DNA of 64,000 bases from CAYPNP01 sp964412195. Lineage in GTDB: Bacteria > Acidobacteriota > JAAYUB01. The position numbers and the translations under genes are program-made. The notes below the pieces were generated by a model, which was not told the origin of the DNA, made no database searches, and saw only the letters and a program-made list of their open reading frames with translations. This document shows positions 54,064-62,474 of the stretch, piece after piece. Numbering within the stretch: the stretch's first letter is position 1; each line of letters opens with the position of its first letter. The stretch lies in contig CAYPNP010000001.1 of NCBI GenBank assembly GCA_964412195.1, forward strand, positions 248,001 to 312,000, given 5' to 3'.

Positions 54064-54393
54064 ATGGAAATGCGGCGCAGGTTCTGGTGGGTGAACGGGG
54101 GGATCCTCCTGATCCTCGCCGGCCTGTACGCTCTCTTCCAGCTCTACGAGGTGGAGTTCCTGGAGTACGTCGTGGAGCGGACAGTCGTGGAAAAACTCGA
54201 TCCGGACATCGCTCCCGCCCCCGTCCAGGAGCGGTTCGCCCGGTTCCGGGAGTGGTGCCGGACGGGACGCCTCCCCCGGCCGGACTATCGGGTGGCGCTC
54301 CTGGACACGGCCGCCTACGTCGAGAAAATCGAAGTGCTCGAGCCGGACGACCTGGACCGCATCGAGCGCTATTTCGAACGGGGACTGAAATGA
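54064..54393 (+). CDS. Small membrane-anchored protein coupled to hutI
   Basis: A 109-aa protein with an N-terminal span (about residues 8-26, FWWVNGGILLILAGLYALF) and a charged outer or cytoplasmic tail. No family is recognised. Its stop forms an ATGA overlap with hutI. It starts 73 bases from the divergent RDD gene. Confidence 0.65.
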   Translation: MEMRRRFWWVNGGILLILAGLYALFQLYEVEFLEYVVERTVVEKLDPDIAPAPVQERFARFREWCRTGRLPRPDYRVALLDTAAYVEKIEVLEPDDLDRIERYFERGLK

Positions 54394-55685
54394 GTCAACC
54401 GGAATCCCTGGCCTTCCTCCACGCCAGGCAGGTCCTGACCATGCGCGGGCCGGCCCGCCCGAGGGTCGGTGCGGAGCTGGCCGATCCGGGGCTGGTGGAG
54501 GACGGCGCCATCCTGATTCGGGGGGGCCGGATCGCCGCCGTCGGGACGACCGCGGAGGTCGCCCGGGACCTGCCGCGGACCGCGTGCCGGGTGGTGGACC
54601 TGGGCGGCCGCGACATCGTCCTGATGCCCGGCTTCGTGGACTGCCACTCCCACCCCGTTTTCTGGGGCACCCGCGAGGAGGAGTACGAACTGCGCATCGC
54701 CGGGGCCACCTACGAGGAGATCGCGGCCAAGGGCGGAGGCATTCTCAACAGCGCGCGCCGGGTGGCGTCGGCCAGCGTGGCGCAGCTGACGGAGAGTCTC
54801 CTGGGCTGCTGCCGCCGGTTCCTCGAGCTGGGGACCACCACCTTGGAGGCGAAGAGCGGCTACGGACTCAGCCTGGACGGGGAACTGAAGCTGCTGCGGG
54901 CCGTCCGGGAGGGGGCGCGGCGCACGCCGCTCGATCTCGTGCCGACCTTCCTCGGCGCGCACGCCTATCCGCCGGAATACCGGGAAGACCACGCGGGCTA
55001 CCTCCGCCTGCTCATCGGGGAGATGATCCCCGCCGTGGCCGCGGAAGGGTTGGCCCGGTACTGCGATGTGTTCTGCGACCGCGGCTTCTTCTCCCTGGAC
55101 GAGGCGCGGGAAATCCTCGCCGCCGCCCGGGCGGCCGGGCTTCGGCCCCGCCTGCACGCCGACGAGCTGTCGCCTTTCGGCGGCGCGGAACTGGCGGCGG
55201 AGATCGGCGCGGCCAGCGCCGACCATCTGGAACAGATCAGTCCGGCGGGCATCCGGGCCCTGGCGGAGGCGGGCGTCATCGCCGGACTGCTGCCCGGCAC
55301 CGCCTTCAACCTCAGGCTCGAGCACTACCCGCCGGCCCGGGAGATGATCGCGGCAGGCGTCCCCGTGGCCCTGGCCACCGATTTCAATCCCGGCACCTGC
55401 TTCACGCCCAGCATGCAGCTGGTGGTCGCCATCGCCTGCACTCAGCTCCGGATGCGGCCCGCCGAGGCGCTGGTGGCCGCCACCGTCAACGGCGCCTGGG
55501 CCCTGGACCTGGGCCTGGACCGCGGCACGCTGGAGCCGGGCAGGCGGGCCGACGTCGCGGTGATGGCGGTGGCCAACTACCAGCAGATTCCCTACCTGTT
55601 CGGAGTAAACCATTGCGTGGAGACCCTGAAGGATGGGATTCCCCTCCGGGGGCTGGCCTTCCTTGGGGACGGGTCCGTGAATTGA
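54390..55685 (+). CDS. hutI: Imidazolonepropionase
   Basis: A 431-aa amidohydrolase that opens 4-imidazolone-5-propionate to N-formimino-L-glutamate in histidine degradation. Family motifs are GFVDCHSHPVFWGTREEEYE (metal His pair), YEEIAAKGGGI, EAKSGYGLSLDGELK, RLHADELSPFGGAELAAE and LATDFNPGTC. ATG 54390 gives the normal length. No hutH, hutU or hutG is adjacent, so the rest of the pathway must be elsewhere. Confidence 0.94.
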   Translation: MSQPESLAFLHARQVLTMRGPARPRVGAELADPGLVEDGAILIRGGRIAAVGTTAEVARDLPRTACRVVDLGGRDIVLMPGFVDCHSHPVFWGTREEEYELRIAGATYEEIAAKGGGILNSARRVASASVAQLTESLLGCCRRFLELGTTTLEAKSGYGLSLDGELKLLRAVREGARRTPLDLVPTFLGAHAYPPEYREDHAGYLRLLIGEMIPAVAAEGLARYCDVFCDRGFFSLDEAREILAAARAAGLRPRLHADELSPFGGAELAAEIGAASADHLEQISPAGIRALAEAGVIAGLLPGTAFNLRLEHYPPAREMIAAGVPVALATDFNPGTCFTPSMQLVVAIACTQLRMRPAEALVAATVNGAWALDLGLDRGTLEPGRRADVAVMAVANYQQIPYLFGVNHCVETLKDGIPLRGLAFLGDGSVN

Positions 55686-55712
55686 CAAAAGCGTGACCCC
55701 CGACACATCGCG

Positions 55713-55742
55713 TTGCGGGTCGGAAGCATACAATGCTACAAT
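55713..55742 (+). promoter_or_regulatory. Promoter candidate for the TonB-domain gene
   Basis: TTGCGG (55713-55718) and TACAAT (55737-55742) are 18 bases apart; a second TACAAT lies at 55729-55734. The start ATG is at 55776. Confidence 0.45.
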
Positions 55743-55775
55743 GTTGGCCGATTCTGTCGACGGAGGTTGGACTTC

Positions 55776-56777
55776 ATGGATGATCTGAGCAAGAACAAGG
55801 CGGTGGCGGATCTGCCGGATGTGGAAGCGTCCCCCACGACCCGCCTGCTGAAAAAGAAGACCGAGGGCATCCAGGGAGAGACCGCCGGCACCACGCCGCT
55901 CACGCACCGGCTGGCCGACATTTCCACCCTCGGCGAAGCGGAGGAGAAGAAGAAATCCGGAGCCAAGTGGCTGATCATCGGTATCGTCGCGATCGTGGTG
56001 ATCGCGGCGGGCATCGGCGGCTTCTTCTTCCTGCGCTCGGACGAGAGCGGCATCTTTTCCGGAGGCGGTTCAGGCATCGACGGCTCCGGGACCGACTCCA
56101 TGGATGCCAACATCGTCCAGGGCGGCGGCGCCGCGCCGTCCCTGCCCGCGGACCGGGCTCCGGTAGCCTCGGGCGAGACCCGCCCCGCCGCTGCGGCGAC
56201 GCCGGCGGCGAGCCCGGCCGCCTCTGCCCCGTCCCAGCCCGCGCCCGCCCCCGAGCCGTCTGCCGGGACGGTCCAGGCCGCCCGGGTGGACAAGCCCACG
56301 TCCACCATATCGGGCGGATCGGACGCCGCGCCGTCCATCGGCGGCACCGCGGCGCCCGCGCCGTCAACTCCCGCGCCCGCCGCGGCCACCCCCACGCCGT
56401 CCGCCCCCACGCCGTCCGCCCCCGAGACCAGAAACTCGCTGGAATCCGGCTTCACCCTGAGCGAGCAGACGCAGGTGAAGGAAGGCGACCTGGTCCCCCT
56501 GACCGCCGACGTCATCAAGCCCGAGATCGTCAACCGCTCCCAGCCCCGGATGCCGCCGCTGGCCCAGCAGATGCGCAAGAGCGGCCAGGTGATCGTGCGG
56601 GTGCTGGTGGACGAGAACGGCTCGGTCAGCGACGCCCGCCTGGTGAGCGAGAATCCCAAGGGCTTCGGCTTCGGCCAGGCCGCCCTTGACGCCGCCGGCA
56701 AGTTCAAGTACAAGCCGGCCCGCAAGGGGAACGTCCGGGTCAAGGTGTGGGATACGATCTTCTTTACGTTTCGGTAG
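55776..56777 (+). CDS. TonB family protein
   Basis: A 333-aa protein. A cytoplasmic N-terminus of about 60 residues precedes one membrane span (about 64-86, KWLIIGIVAIVVIAAGIGGF), then a long Pro/Ala/Ser-rich periplasmic linker (about 95-230) and a C-terminal TonB_C domain: RSQPRMPPLAQQMRKSGQVI, VRVLVDENGSVSDARLVSEN and AALDAAGKFKYKPARK. The TonB domain with its cytoplasmic extension resembles gliding or secretion-related TonB proteins of Acidobacteriota and Myxococcota more than a classical energy transducer; no ExbB/ExbD is adjacent. Its last 14 bases overlap the 3' end of dnaB, which is convergent. Confidence 0.88.
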   Translation: MDDLSKNKAVADLPDVEASPTTRLLKKKTEGIQGETAGTTPLTHRLADISTLGEAEEKKKSGAKWLIIGIVAIVVIAAGIGGFFFLRSDESGIFSGGGSGIDGSGTDSMDANIVQGGGAAPSLPADRAPVASGETRPAAAATPAASPAASAPSQPAPAPEPSAGTVQAARVDKPTSTISGGSDAAPSIGGTAAPAPSTPAPAAATPTPSAPTPSAPETRNSLESGFTLSEQTQVKEGDLVPLTADVIKPEIVNRSQPRMPPLAQQMRKSGQVIVRVLVDENGSVSDARLVSENPKGFGFGQAALDAAGKFKYKPARKGNVRVKVWDTIFFTFR

Positions 56778-58122
56778 GCTTGAAGATGGAGTAGTCCAGG
56801 TTGGCGAACCGGCTGAACTGCTCCTGGAAGGCCAGAAACACTGAATCGGTCGGGCCGTTGCGCTGCTTGGCGACGATGATTTCCGCCACCCCCTTCATCT
56901 GGGGATCATCCTTGTTGTACATGTCGTCCCGGTAAATGAAGGCCACCACGTCGGCGTCCTGCTCGATGGAGCCCGACTCCCGCAGGTCAGCCAGGATCGG
57001 CTTGTGGTCCCCCTTGCGGGTCTCGGGCGCCCGGCTGAGCTGAGACAGGGCGATGACGGGCACGTCCATCTCCTTTGCCAGGGCCTTCAATTGGCGTGAG
57101 ATGGCCGAGATTTCCTGCACGCGGTTGTCATAGCGGCGGTCGCCGGTCAGCAGCTGGAGGTAGTCGATGACGATCATGTCCAGGCCGTGCTCTTTCCGGA
57201 TGCGCCGGGCTTTGGTCTGGAGTTCCAGCAGCGACAGGCTGGCCGAGTCGTCGATGTAGATCCTGGCCTTGTCCAACTCGCCCGCCGCGTGGCCGAGGCG
57301 CTCCCAGTCCTCCTTGGAGAAGAAGCCGGTCCGGAACTTCTGCCCGTCGATGGCCGCCGTGGAGGCCAGCAGGCGCAGGGCCAGCTGCCGGGCCGACATT
57401 TCCAGCGAGAAGATGGCCACGGAGGCGTTGCCGTCGGTGGCTGCGTGCAGGGCGATGTTCAGCGCCAGGCTGGTCTTGCCGACGGACGGGCGGGCGGCGA
57501 CGATGACCAGGTCGCCGCGCTGCAGGCCGCAGGTCAACTGGTCGAGCTTGGTGAAGCCCGTGCCGATGCCGGTGATGGAGCGTTTGTCGCGGTACAGCTG
57601 GGTGAGGTGGCCGTACGCCGCGGCCAGGGCGTCGCTCAGGGAGATGTAATTCTGCTTGATGAAGGACTGGGAGATGTCGAAGATCCAGGTCTCGGCGCTC
57701 TTGAGCACGTCCATGGCGGTCCGGTTCTGGCCGTAGCTCTGGTCGAGGATGGACTGGGACACCTGGATCAGCCGGCGCAGGATGGATTTCTCCCGGAGGA
57801 TCTCGACGTAGTGCATGACGTTGTCGAGCCGGGGAAAGCCGTCCGTGAGGGAGTTCAGGTAATTGAGGCTGACGGGTTCCTTGATTCCCTGCCCGTCGAG
57901 CAGGTTCTTGACGGTCAGCTCGTCGACCGGCTGGTTGTTCTGGTACAGCCGGCGCATCGCCCCGAAGATGTGGTAGTGGCCCTCGAGCGAGAAGTCCTCC
58001 GGGGCCAGCTTGTCGCTGATCTGGGTGAGAAGGTCGTTGTTGACCAGGATTGCCCCCAGGATGGCCCTTTCGGTGTCGAGGTCCTGGGGCAGGGGACGGG
58101 TGGCGAGGGACTCGGTGGCCAT
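56764..58122 (-). CDS. dnaB: Replicative DNA helicase DnaB
   Basis: A 452-aa hexameric helicase. The N-terminal primase-binding domain (about residues 10-110) is followed by the RecA-like domain: Walker A ARPSVGKTSLALNIA, Walker B MIVIDYLQLLTG and the Arg-finger region. No intein is present, judging from uninterrupted motifs. ATG 58122 follows AAAGGAAG. It lies downstream of rpsF-rpsR-rplI, the common order, but behind a terminator. Confidence 0.96.
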   Translation of the reverse strand: MATESLATRPLPQDLDTERAILGAILVNNDLLTQISDKLAPEDFSLEGHYHIFGAMRRLYQNNQPVDELTVKNLLDGQGIKEPVSLNYLNSLTDGFPRLDNVMHYVEILREKSILRRLIQVSQSILDQSYGQNRTAMDVLKSAETWIFDISQSFIKQNYISLSDALAAAYGHLTQLYRDKRSITGIGTGFTKLDQLTCGLQRGDLVIVAARPSVGKTSLALNIALHAATDGNASVAIFSLEMSARQLALRLLASTAAIDGQKFRTGFFSKEDWERLGHAAGELDKARIYIDDSASLSLLELQTKARRIRKEHGLDMIVIDYLQLLTGDRRYDNRVQEISAISRQLKALAKEMDVPVIALSQLSRAPETRKGDHKPILADLRESGSIEQDADVVAFIYRDDMYNKDDPQMKGVAEIIVAKQRNGPTDSVFLAFQEQFSRFANLDYSIFKPTET

Positions 58123-58186
58123 CGGTCAGCTTCCTTTCGTGCCTCCCATTGTACCCCAACTCCTCCCGTTTGCGGATTGGTCGGGT

Positions 58187-58225
58187 GAAAAAAGAGGGGG
58201 ACAAAACCGGTTGGCTTTGTCCCCC
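58187..58225 (-). terminator. Terminator between rplI and dnaB
   Basis: GGGGGACAAA (58196-58205) and TTTGTCCCCC (58216-58225) form a perfect 10-bp stem; on the minus strand CTCTTTTTTC follows. It would limit readthrough from the ribosomal genes into dnaB. Confidence 0.85.
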
Positions 58226-58262
58226 GTGTCTCTCGGGCGGGGAGGCCTTTCCCGGGCCGCGG

Positions 58263-58763
58263 TTACTCCGCTTCCGGGGCGGGGGGCGGGACCGGAGCCG
58301 CTTCGGTCTCGGCGGGCGGGCCTTCGCGCTTGACCACCAGCTTGATGTGGGCGGTCACGTCGTGGTGAAGCTTGATGGGGATGGTGTACTCGCCGAGGGT
58401 CTTGATCGGGTGGTCCAGCTTGATCTTGCGGCGGTCGATCTGGAAGCCCTGGGCCGCCAGGTCGTGGCCGATCTCCATGGACGTCACGGAGCCATACAGG
58501 CTGTCGCCTTCGCCGACCTTCTTGGTGATCTCGATGACCACGTCGTTGACGGCCTTGGCCAAGATCTCGGACTCTTCCTTCAGCTTGGCTTCCTGCTTGG
58601 CCCAGGTCAGCTTCTGGTTCTCAAGGTAGTTCAGATTCCCGGCGGTGGCGGTCAGGGCCAGCTTGCGCGGGATCAGGTAGTTCCGGGCGTACCCGTCGCT
58701 GACATTGACCACGGCGCCGCGCCGTCCCAGGTTATCCACGTCTTCAATCAGGATGATCTTCAT
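58263..58763 (-). CDS. rplI: 50S ribosomal protein L9
   Basis: A 166-aa protein. The N-terminal signature MKIILIEDVDNLGRRGAVVN and GYARNYLIPRKLA are present, followed by the long connecting helix and C-terminal RNA-binding domain. The last 20 residues are a Pro/Glu/Ala-rich tail beyond the usual end. ATG 58763. Confidence 0.97.
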   Translation of the reverse strand: MKIILIEDVDNLGRRGAVVNVSDGYARNYLIPRKLALTATAGNLNYLENQKLTWAKQEAKLKEESEILAKAVNDVVIEITKKVGEGDSLYGSVTSMEIGHDLAAQGFQIDRRKIKLDHPIKTLGEYTIPIKLHHDVTAHIKLVVKREGPPAETEAAPVPPPAPEAE

Positions 58764-58801
58764 GTTTGTCTACTCCCGTCGTTGGTTTGCCGCCGCGGCG
58801 G

Positions 58802-59053
58802 TTAGAACTCGTCCGAGGCGAACGGCACCAGGGCCAGCACCCGGGCGCGCTTCACCGCCCCGCGCAGCTGCCGCTGGTGGGGCGAGCAGACCCCGGAGAT
58901 CCGGCGGGGCATGATCCGGCCGCGCTCCGGGATGAAGAGGCGCAGGAGGTCGACGTTCTTGTAGTCGATGTGCGGGATCTTCTCCTCGCAGAACTTGCAG
59001 ACTTTCTTCCGCCGGTAGACGAACCGGCGCTGGGGCTTGTCTCCGTTACTCAT
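58802..59053 (-). CDS. rpsR: 30S ribosomal protein S18
   Basis: An 83-aa protein. Typical blocks are KVCKFCEEKIPHIDYKNVDL and RGRIMPRRISGVCSPHQRQL, with CxxC and a later Cys that form the zinc-site variant of S18. It overlaps the rpsF end by 8 bases (ATGAGTAA). Confidence 0.97.
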   Translation of the reverse strand: MSNGDKPQRRFVYRRKKVCKFCEEKIPHIDYKNVDLLRLFIPERGRIMPRRISGVCSPHQRQLRGAVKRARVLALVPFASDEF

Positions 59054-59486
59054 GGCTCACCTCGTCATCATGTCTTGGGCGGCGCTCCCGCTGGGGAGGC
59101 TCCGGGCGGTCTCCGGCCGGGGCCAGCTTCTTCTTCCGCTTCTCCAGGCCCTCGCGCTTCTTCTGGTGGTAGGCCTTGCGCTTCTCGACGACCTCCAGCA
59201 CCTCGTCCGTGCGGACGGTGAGGAACCGGATGACCTCGTCGGCCACCTTCAAGCGGCGCTCCAGCTCGTCCACCAGCTTGCCGTCGCCCTCGAAGCGGAT
59301 GATGTAGTAGAAGGCCTCGCGGACCTTGCGGATCTCGTAGGCCAGCTTCCGCTTTTCCCAGAGGTCCAGGCTCTCGAGCGTGCCGCCGAGCTGCTGGACA
59401 TAGCCCTTCAGCCGGTCGGCGATCTCGGTCTGCTTCTCCTCCGGGGTGTCGGGAGCGACCAGATAAACTAACTCGTACTTGCTCAC
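59046..59486 (-). CDS. rpsF: 30S ribosomal protein S6
   Basis: A 146-aa protein starting at GTG 59486 (MSKYELVYLVAPDTPEEKQT). The core is normal S6 with YEIRKVREAFYYIIRFEGDG; the last 45 residues are a charged Lys/Arg-rich extension (KKREGLEKRKKKLAPAGDRP). The start has AAGGAG 8 bases upstream, and a strong promoter lies at 59579-59606. Confidence 0.95.
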   Translation of the reverse strand: MSKYELVYLVAPDTPEEKQTEIADRLKGYVQQLGGTLESLDLWEKRKLAYEIRKVREAFYYIIRFEGDGKLVDELERRLKVADEVIRFLTVRTDEVLEVVEKRKAYHQKKREGLEKRKKKLAPAGDRPEPPQRERRPRHDDEVSHE

Positions 59487-59578
59487 GTGGCAACTCCTTC
59501 AAAATTCAGGTTTTAACTACAGGATGCAGTTCCTGTGGACCCCGGTGGCGAGTCAAGGTCCCTTTCTATGGAACGCAA

Positions 59579-59606
59579 ATTGTACATTAATATTCCGGAA
59601 AATCAA
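59579..59606 (-). promoter_or_regulatory. Sigma70-type promoter of the rpsF operon
   Basis: On the minus strand TTGATT (59606-59601) and TACAAT (59584-59579) are separated by 16 bases, about 95 bases upstream of the rpsF start. Confidence 0.65.
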
Positions 59607-59618
59607 CAGTTTTTTCGG

Positions 59619-60134
59619 CTATCCGAGGAAGTAGGTGTGAGTCGGGTACAGCTTGTGCGGCCGCCGGGTGGTGGGGCGCAGGGTGGTGCAGCGGTGGCGG
59701 TTCAGGGTCTTGAGGCCGTACGAGTCGAAGAGGCGGATCCGGCGGTCGGTGATGCTCTCCACCACGGTCCAGTGGTCGTATACGCCGCCCAAACCGAGGA
59801 GGACCGCCCGGCCGGCGCCGTCGCCCAGGAACGCGACCATTTCGTTCCAGAACCGGTCCAGGGGCGTGTCCGGGTCGCGCTTGAAGGGCATGTTGCGCTG
59901 GAGGGCGCCCAGCTCGTCCACGCTCCTGAAGATGCCGCCAATGACGTGGAGGTTGAGGCCTTCGACTAGGATCCGGCCCAGCATCCGCCGCTGGCTGAGG
60001 TAGATGATGATCTGGCGGAAGAGGTCTTTGCAGGCCTCATCGTCCAGCCGCCGGACGATGCGGGCCGCGTTGACGATGCTGTAGACGCCGCAGAGGCCGT
60101 CCAAGGCGCCCTGCTCGTACGGAGTCTTGGTCAT
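59619..60134 (-). CDS. Small papain-like cysteine peptidase candidate
   Basis: A 171-aa protein. The N-terminus YEQGALDGLCGVYSIVNAAR contains Q8 and C15, and the C-terminal half has YDHWTVV (H121) and LFDSYG (D137). This Gln, Cys, His, Asp order is that of papain-like and C39-like peptidases, where Gln forms the oxyanion hole. I know no family name for this short form. It is upstream of rpsF on the same strand but has its own space. No partner substrate is visible nearby. Confidence 0.6.
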   Translation of the reverse strand: MTKTPYEQGALDGLCGVYSIVNAARIVRRLDDEACKDLFRQIIIYLSQRRMLGRILVEGLNLHVIGGIFRSVDELGALQRNMPFKRDPDTPLDRFWNEMVAFLGDGAGRAVLLGLGGVYDHWTVVESITDRRIRLFDSYGLKTLNRHRCTTLRPTTRRPHKLYPTHTYFLG

Positions 60135-60275
60135 GAAGGCACGTTCCGGCAGAGACGGTATCCAGCCAGCGCATTATATCCGGATTGCCGGACGGGCACA
60201 ACCGGGGATTGTCCGGGCAGTCCGCCGCCGGGCCGCCCGGAGGAGGCCGAATCAGCCGGCGGGAGCCGGATCAGT

Positions 60276-60908
60276 CTACAACTCCAGCTCGTACCGGTGG
60301 TCGCAGAAAGGCGCGCCCTGCATCAGGGTTTGCGTCCGGGTGAACTTCATCTCCGGATTGAAAGCCAGCGCGGTGGCCTTGTCCGGGTGGCAGCAGCAGG
60401 CGTAGCCGATGTCGGCGGCGCCGGCGTCCCGGAAGGTTTTGGCCCAGAGGCATTCCGTGATCTTCATCTGCACGACCGTCGGGGTGTCCTCGGGCAACTC
60501 GAAGGTCAGCACGTGCTCCCAGAACGGGTTGGGCTTCCGGAAATCGGCCATCCAGGCCGCCAGGTCACGCTTGGGTAATTTCCGGGCGAATTCAGCCACC
60601 TGCTTGACGGCCGCCTTGTCGTTGCTTTCCTTCAGCAATTCCAGTAGTTTCTCCCGGCCCAGGATCTCGGCCATCTGCTGCATGCCGGGGATGAAACCCT
60701 CGGCGTAGGCAAACTGGAAGATCTGGGCGTAGGTCATCTCCGACTTGGCCTGGAACTTGTGGGGCGGCACAGCGGCGGCCGGCTTTTCCTCCTGCGGAGC
60801 CGCGGCGGCCAGGGCCGGGCAGCCGATGCAGGCCAGCGCCCCGCCCGCCAGAGCGCAGCGGAGGAAGTGCCGGCGGTCGGGCGCGAGGGATTGAATGGTG
60901 TTGGACAT
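60276..60908 (-). CDS. Tat-exported ATC-hydrolase-like protein
   Basis: A 210-aa protein starting at ATG 60908 behind AGGAGG. The N-terminus has a twin-arginine signal (APDRRHFLRCALAGGALACI). The C-terminal half resembles L-2-amino-thiazoline-4-carboxylate hydrolase family proteins (PF14196): ITECLWAKTFRDAGAADIGY, FNPEMKFTRTQTLMQG and CDHRYEL. Cysteines in YACCCHPD and the final CDH could be catalytic or metal-binding. Enzyme activity is not established; the Tat signal suggests a folded or cofactor-bearing exported protein. Confidence 0.7.
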   Translation of the reverse strand: MSNTIQSLAPDRRHFLRCALAGGALACIGCPALAAAAPQEEKPAAAVPPHKFQAKSEMTYAQIFQFAYAEGFIPGMQQMAEILGREKLLELLKESNDKAAVKQVAEFARKLPKRDLAAWMADFRKPNPFWEHVLTFELPEDTPTVVQMKITECLWAKTFRDAGAADIGYACCCHPDKATALAFNPEMKFTRTQTLMQGAPFCDHRYELEL

Positions 60909-61214
60909 AACCACCTCCTGGGATGTCTGTTCGCTCCCAGCGCGGGATCCGGCGATCCTGCCCAGGGAACCCGCCTTCGCAGCGCAGGAAGGCAATCCTC
61001 CCCGCCGGTCCAGCCGGGCTGGCCGGGGCGGGATCGATTCGGATGGTTTGAGTCGCCGGAGCCTCGCGACGGGGCGAATCAGTTTTTTACATTATAGTTC
61101 AAAACAAATTCCGGGGCAATTCCGGAACCCGATTCGCCTCTTCGATGGTCGCTGCCTGATTCCAGTCGTCCTGGGCGTATAATCGGGTGCGCAACCTGGG
61201 ATCGAGGTGAAGTT

Positions 61215-62378
61215 GTGCCGCGTTTTTTCATTGTGACTGTGCTGCTCGGGTGGGGGCTCCTCCTCTGGGGGATGGCCCAGGGCGGCGATGACGCCCGGGT
61301 GGCCGTGCGGGTGCTGGACCTGCTGAAATTGCGCGAGCTGGGCGTTAGCGCCGTCGCCCGCCCGCTGCAGGTGGACCTGGATCGGGAAGCGGCCGGGGAA
61401 GCACGATCGATCTCCGTCCGCATGGACGGGCGGGACGCCCTTTCCGTCCGCCTGGACCAGGCGGCCGAGCGGCCGGCGAAAGGCCTGCGGATCCGCCCCG
61501 GCGACGGGGACGGGACCTGCCGGGTGGCCGCATCGGGAATCCCCGACCGGGCGTACCGGGGCAGCCTGGAAATCACCGTGGAATCAGGCGTCCTGCGAAT
61601 CGTCAATCAACTGCCGCTGGGCGATTACCTGGCCGGCGTCATCGGCAGCGAAGGAGGGACGGACGCCCCGCCGGAGGCCTTGCAGGCCCAGGCGGTGCTG
61701 GCCCGCACCTTCGCCTGCCGGCACCGGCGGCGGCACGGGGCCGCGGACTTCTGCGACACCACCCACTGCCAGCTCTACCAGGGGCGCGCCTCCGCAACTC
61801 CCGCGGTAGAGGAGGCGGTGCGGGCCACGGCCGGCGAGACCCTGGCCTGGCAGGGCGCGCCGGCGCGGGCGTTCTACCACTCCACCTGCGGCGGGGCCAC
61901 GCGCCCGTTCGCCGACGCCTGGGGGCGGCCGGGCCCGCCGTACCTGGAGGGCGTGGCGGACGGCGACGCCTGCCGGGAATCGCCCCATTTCCGCTGGGAA
62001 TTCCGGATCCGCCACGCCGACTGCATGGAGCTGCTGCGGGCGGTGGCTGGCGGACACCCCGCGGCCCTGGCGGTGGCGGAGGCCGGCGCCGGCGGCTGGG
62101 TCCGGTGGCTGGCCGTGCGGCAGCAGGACGGCTCCGTCCGCCGCCTGCGCGGCGAGGAGTTCCACAGCCGGGCCGGGCGGCGGCTGGGTTGGAACGCCAT
62201 CCGCAGCGCCTGCTTCACGGTGCGGCGGGAGGGCGATACGTGGGCGTTCGAGGGCCGCGGGTTCGGCCACGGCGTCGGCCTCTGCCAGTGGGGGGCGGCC
62301 GGCCTGGCGCGCCAGGGTTGGGACCACGCCCGGATCCTCGCCTTCTATTTCCCTGGCACGAATCTCCGCCGGGAATAG
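61215..62378 (+). CDS. SpoIID/LytB domain protein
   Basis: A 387-aa protein. The start GTG 61215 follows GAGGTGAAG, with a signal peptide (VTVLLGWGLLLWGMAQG). The SpoIID core shows LPLGDYLAGVIGSEGGTDAP, ALQAQAVLARTFACRH, YHSTCGGATRPFADAWG and RGFGHGVGLCQWGAAGLARQ. In sporulating bacteria SpoIID is a lytic transglycosylase for denuded glycan; in non-sporulators related proteins act in cell-wall remodelling. Catalytic Glu is probably in GSEGG. Confidence 0.9.
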   Translation: MPRFFIVTVLLGWGLLLWGMAQGGDDARVAVRVLDLLKLRELGVSAVARPLQVDLDREAAGEARSISVRMDGRDALSVRLDQAAERPAKGLRIRPGDGDGTCRVAASGIPDRAYRGSLEITVESGVLRIVNQLPLGDYLAGVIGSEGGTDAPPEALQAQAVLARTFACRHRRRHGAADFCDTTHCQLYQGRASATPAVEEAVRATAGETLAWQGAPARAFYHSTCGGATRPFADAWGRPGPPYLEGVADGDACRESPHFRWEFRIRHADCMELLRAVAGGHPAALAVAEAGAGGWVRWLAVRQQDGSVRRLRGEEFHSRAGRRLGWNAIRSACFTVRREGDTWAFEGRGFGHGVGLCQWGAAGLARQGWDHARILAFYFPGTNLRRE

Positions 62379-62424
62379 CCTCCCGCCGGGCTTTTCCCAG
62401 ACGAAAGGCCCTCCATTGAGATTT

Positions 62425-62456
62425 CCTTTGCGTCCTTTGCGCCTTTGCGGTGAAAT
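62425..62456. repeat. Half copy of the triple-heptamer repeat
   Basis: CTTTGCG at 62426, 62435 and 62443 (steps of 9 and 8), then GTGAAATG. It is the right-arm orientation of the CGCAAAG version seen at 36416-36582. Confidence 0.7.
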
Positions 62457-62474
62457 GGTCCCGGAGGCGATCCG

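Noticed and set aside
54036..55685. Longer hutI start merging it with the preceding small gene
   Set aside because: The extension overlaps the 109-aa frame in another phase, has no ribosome site and exceeds the family length.
60909..61214. A gene in the 306-base gap before the SpoIID protein
   Set aside because: No frame with a start signal; the gap should hold divergent promoters, but I could not identify a convincing -35/-10 pair.
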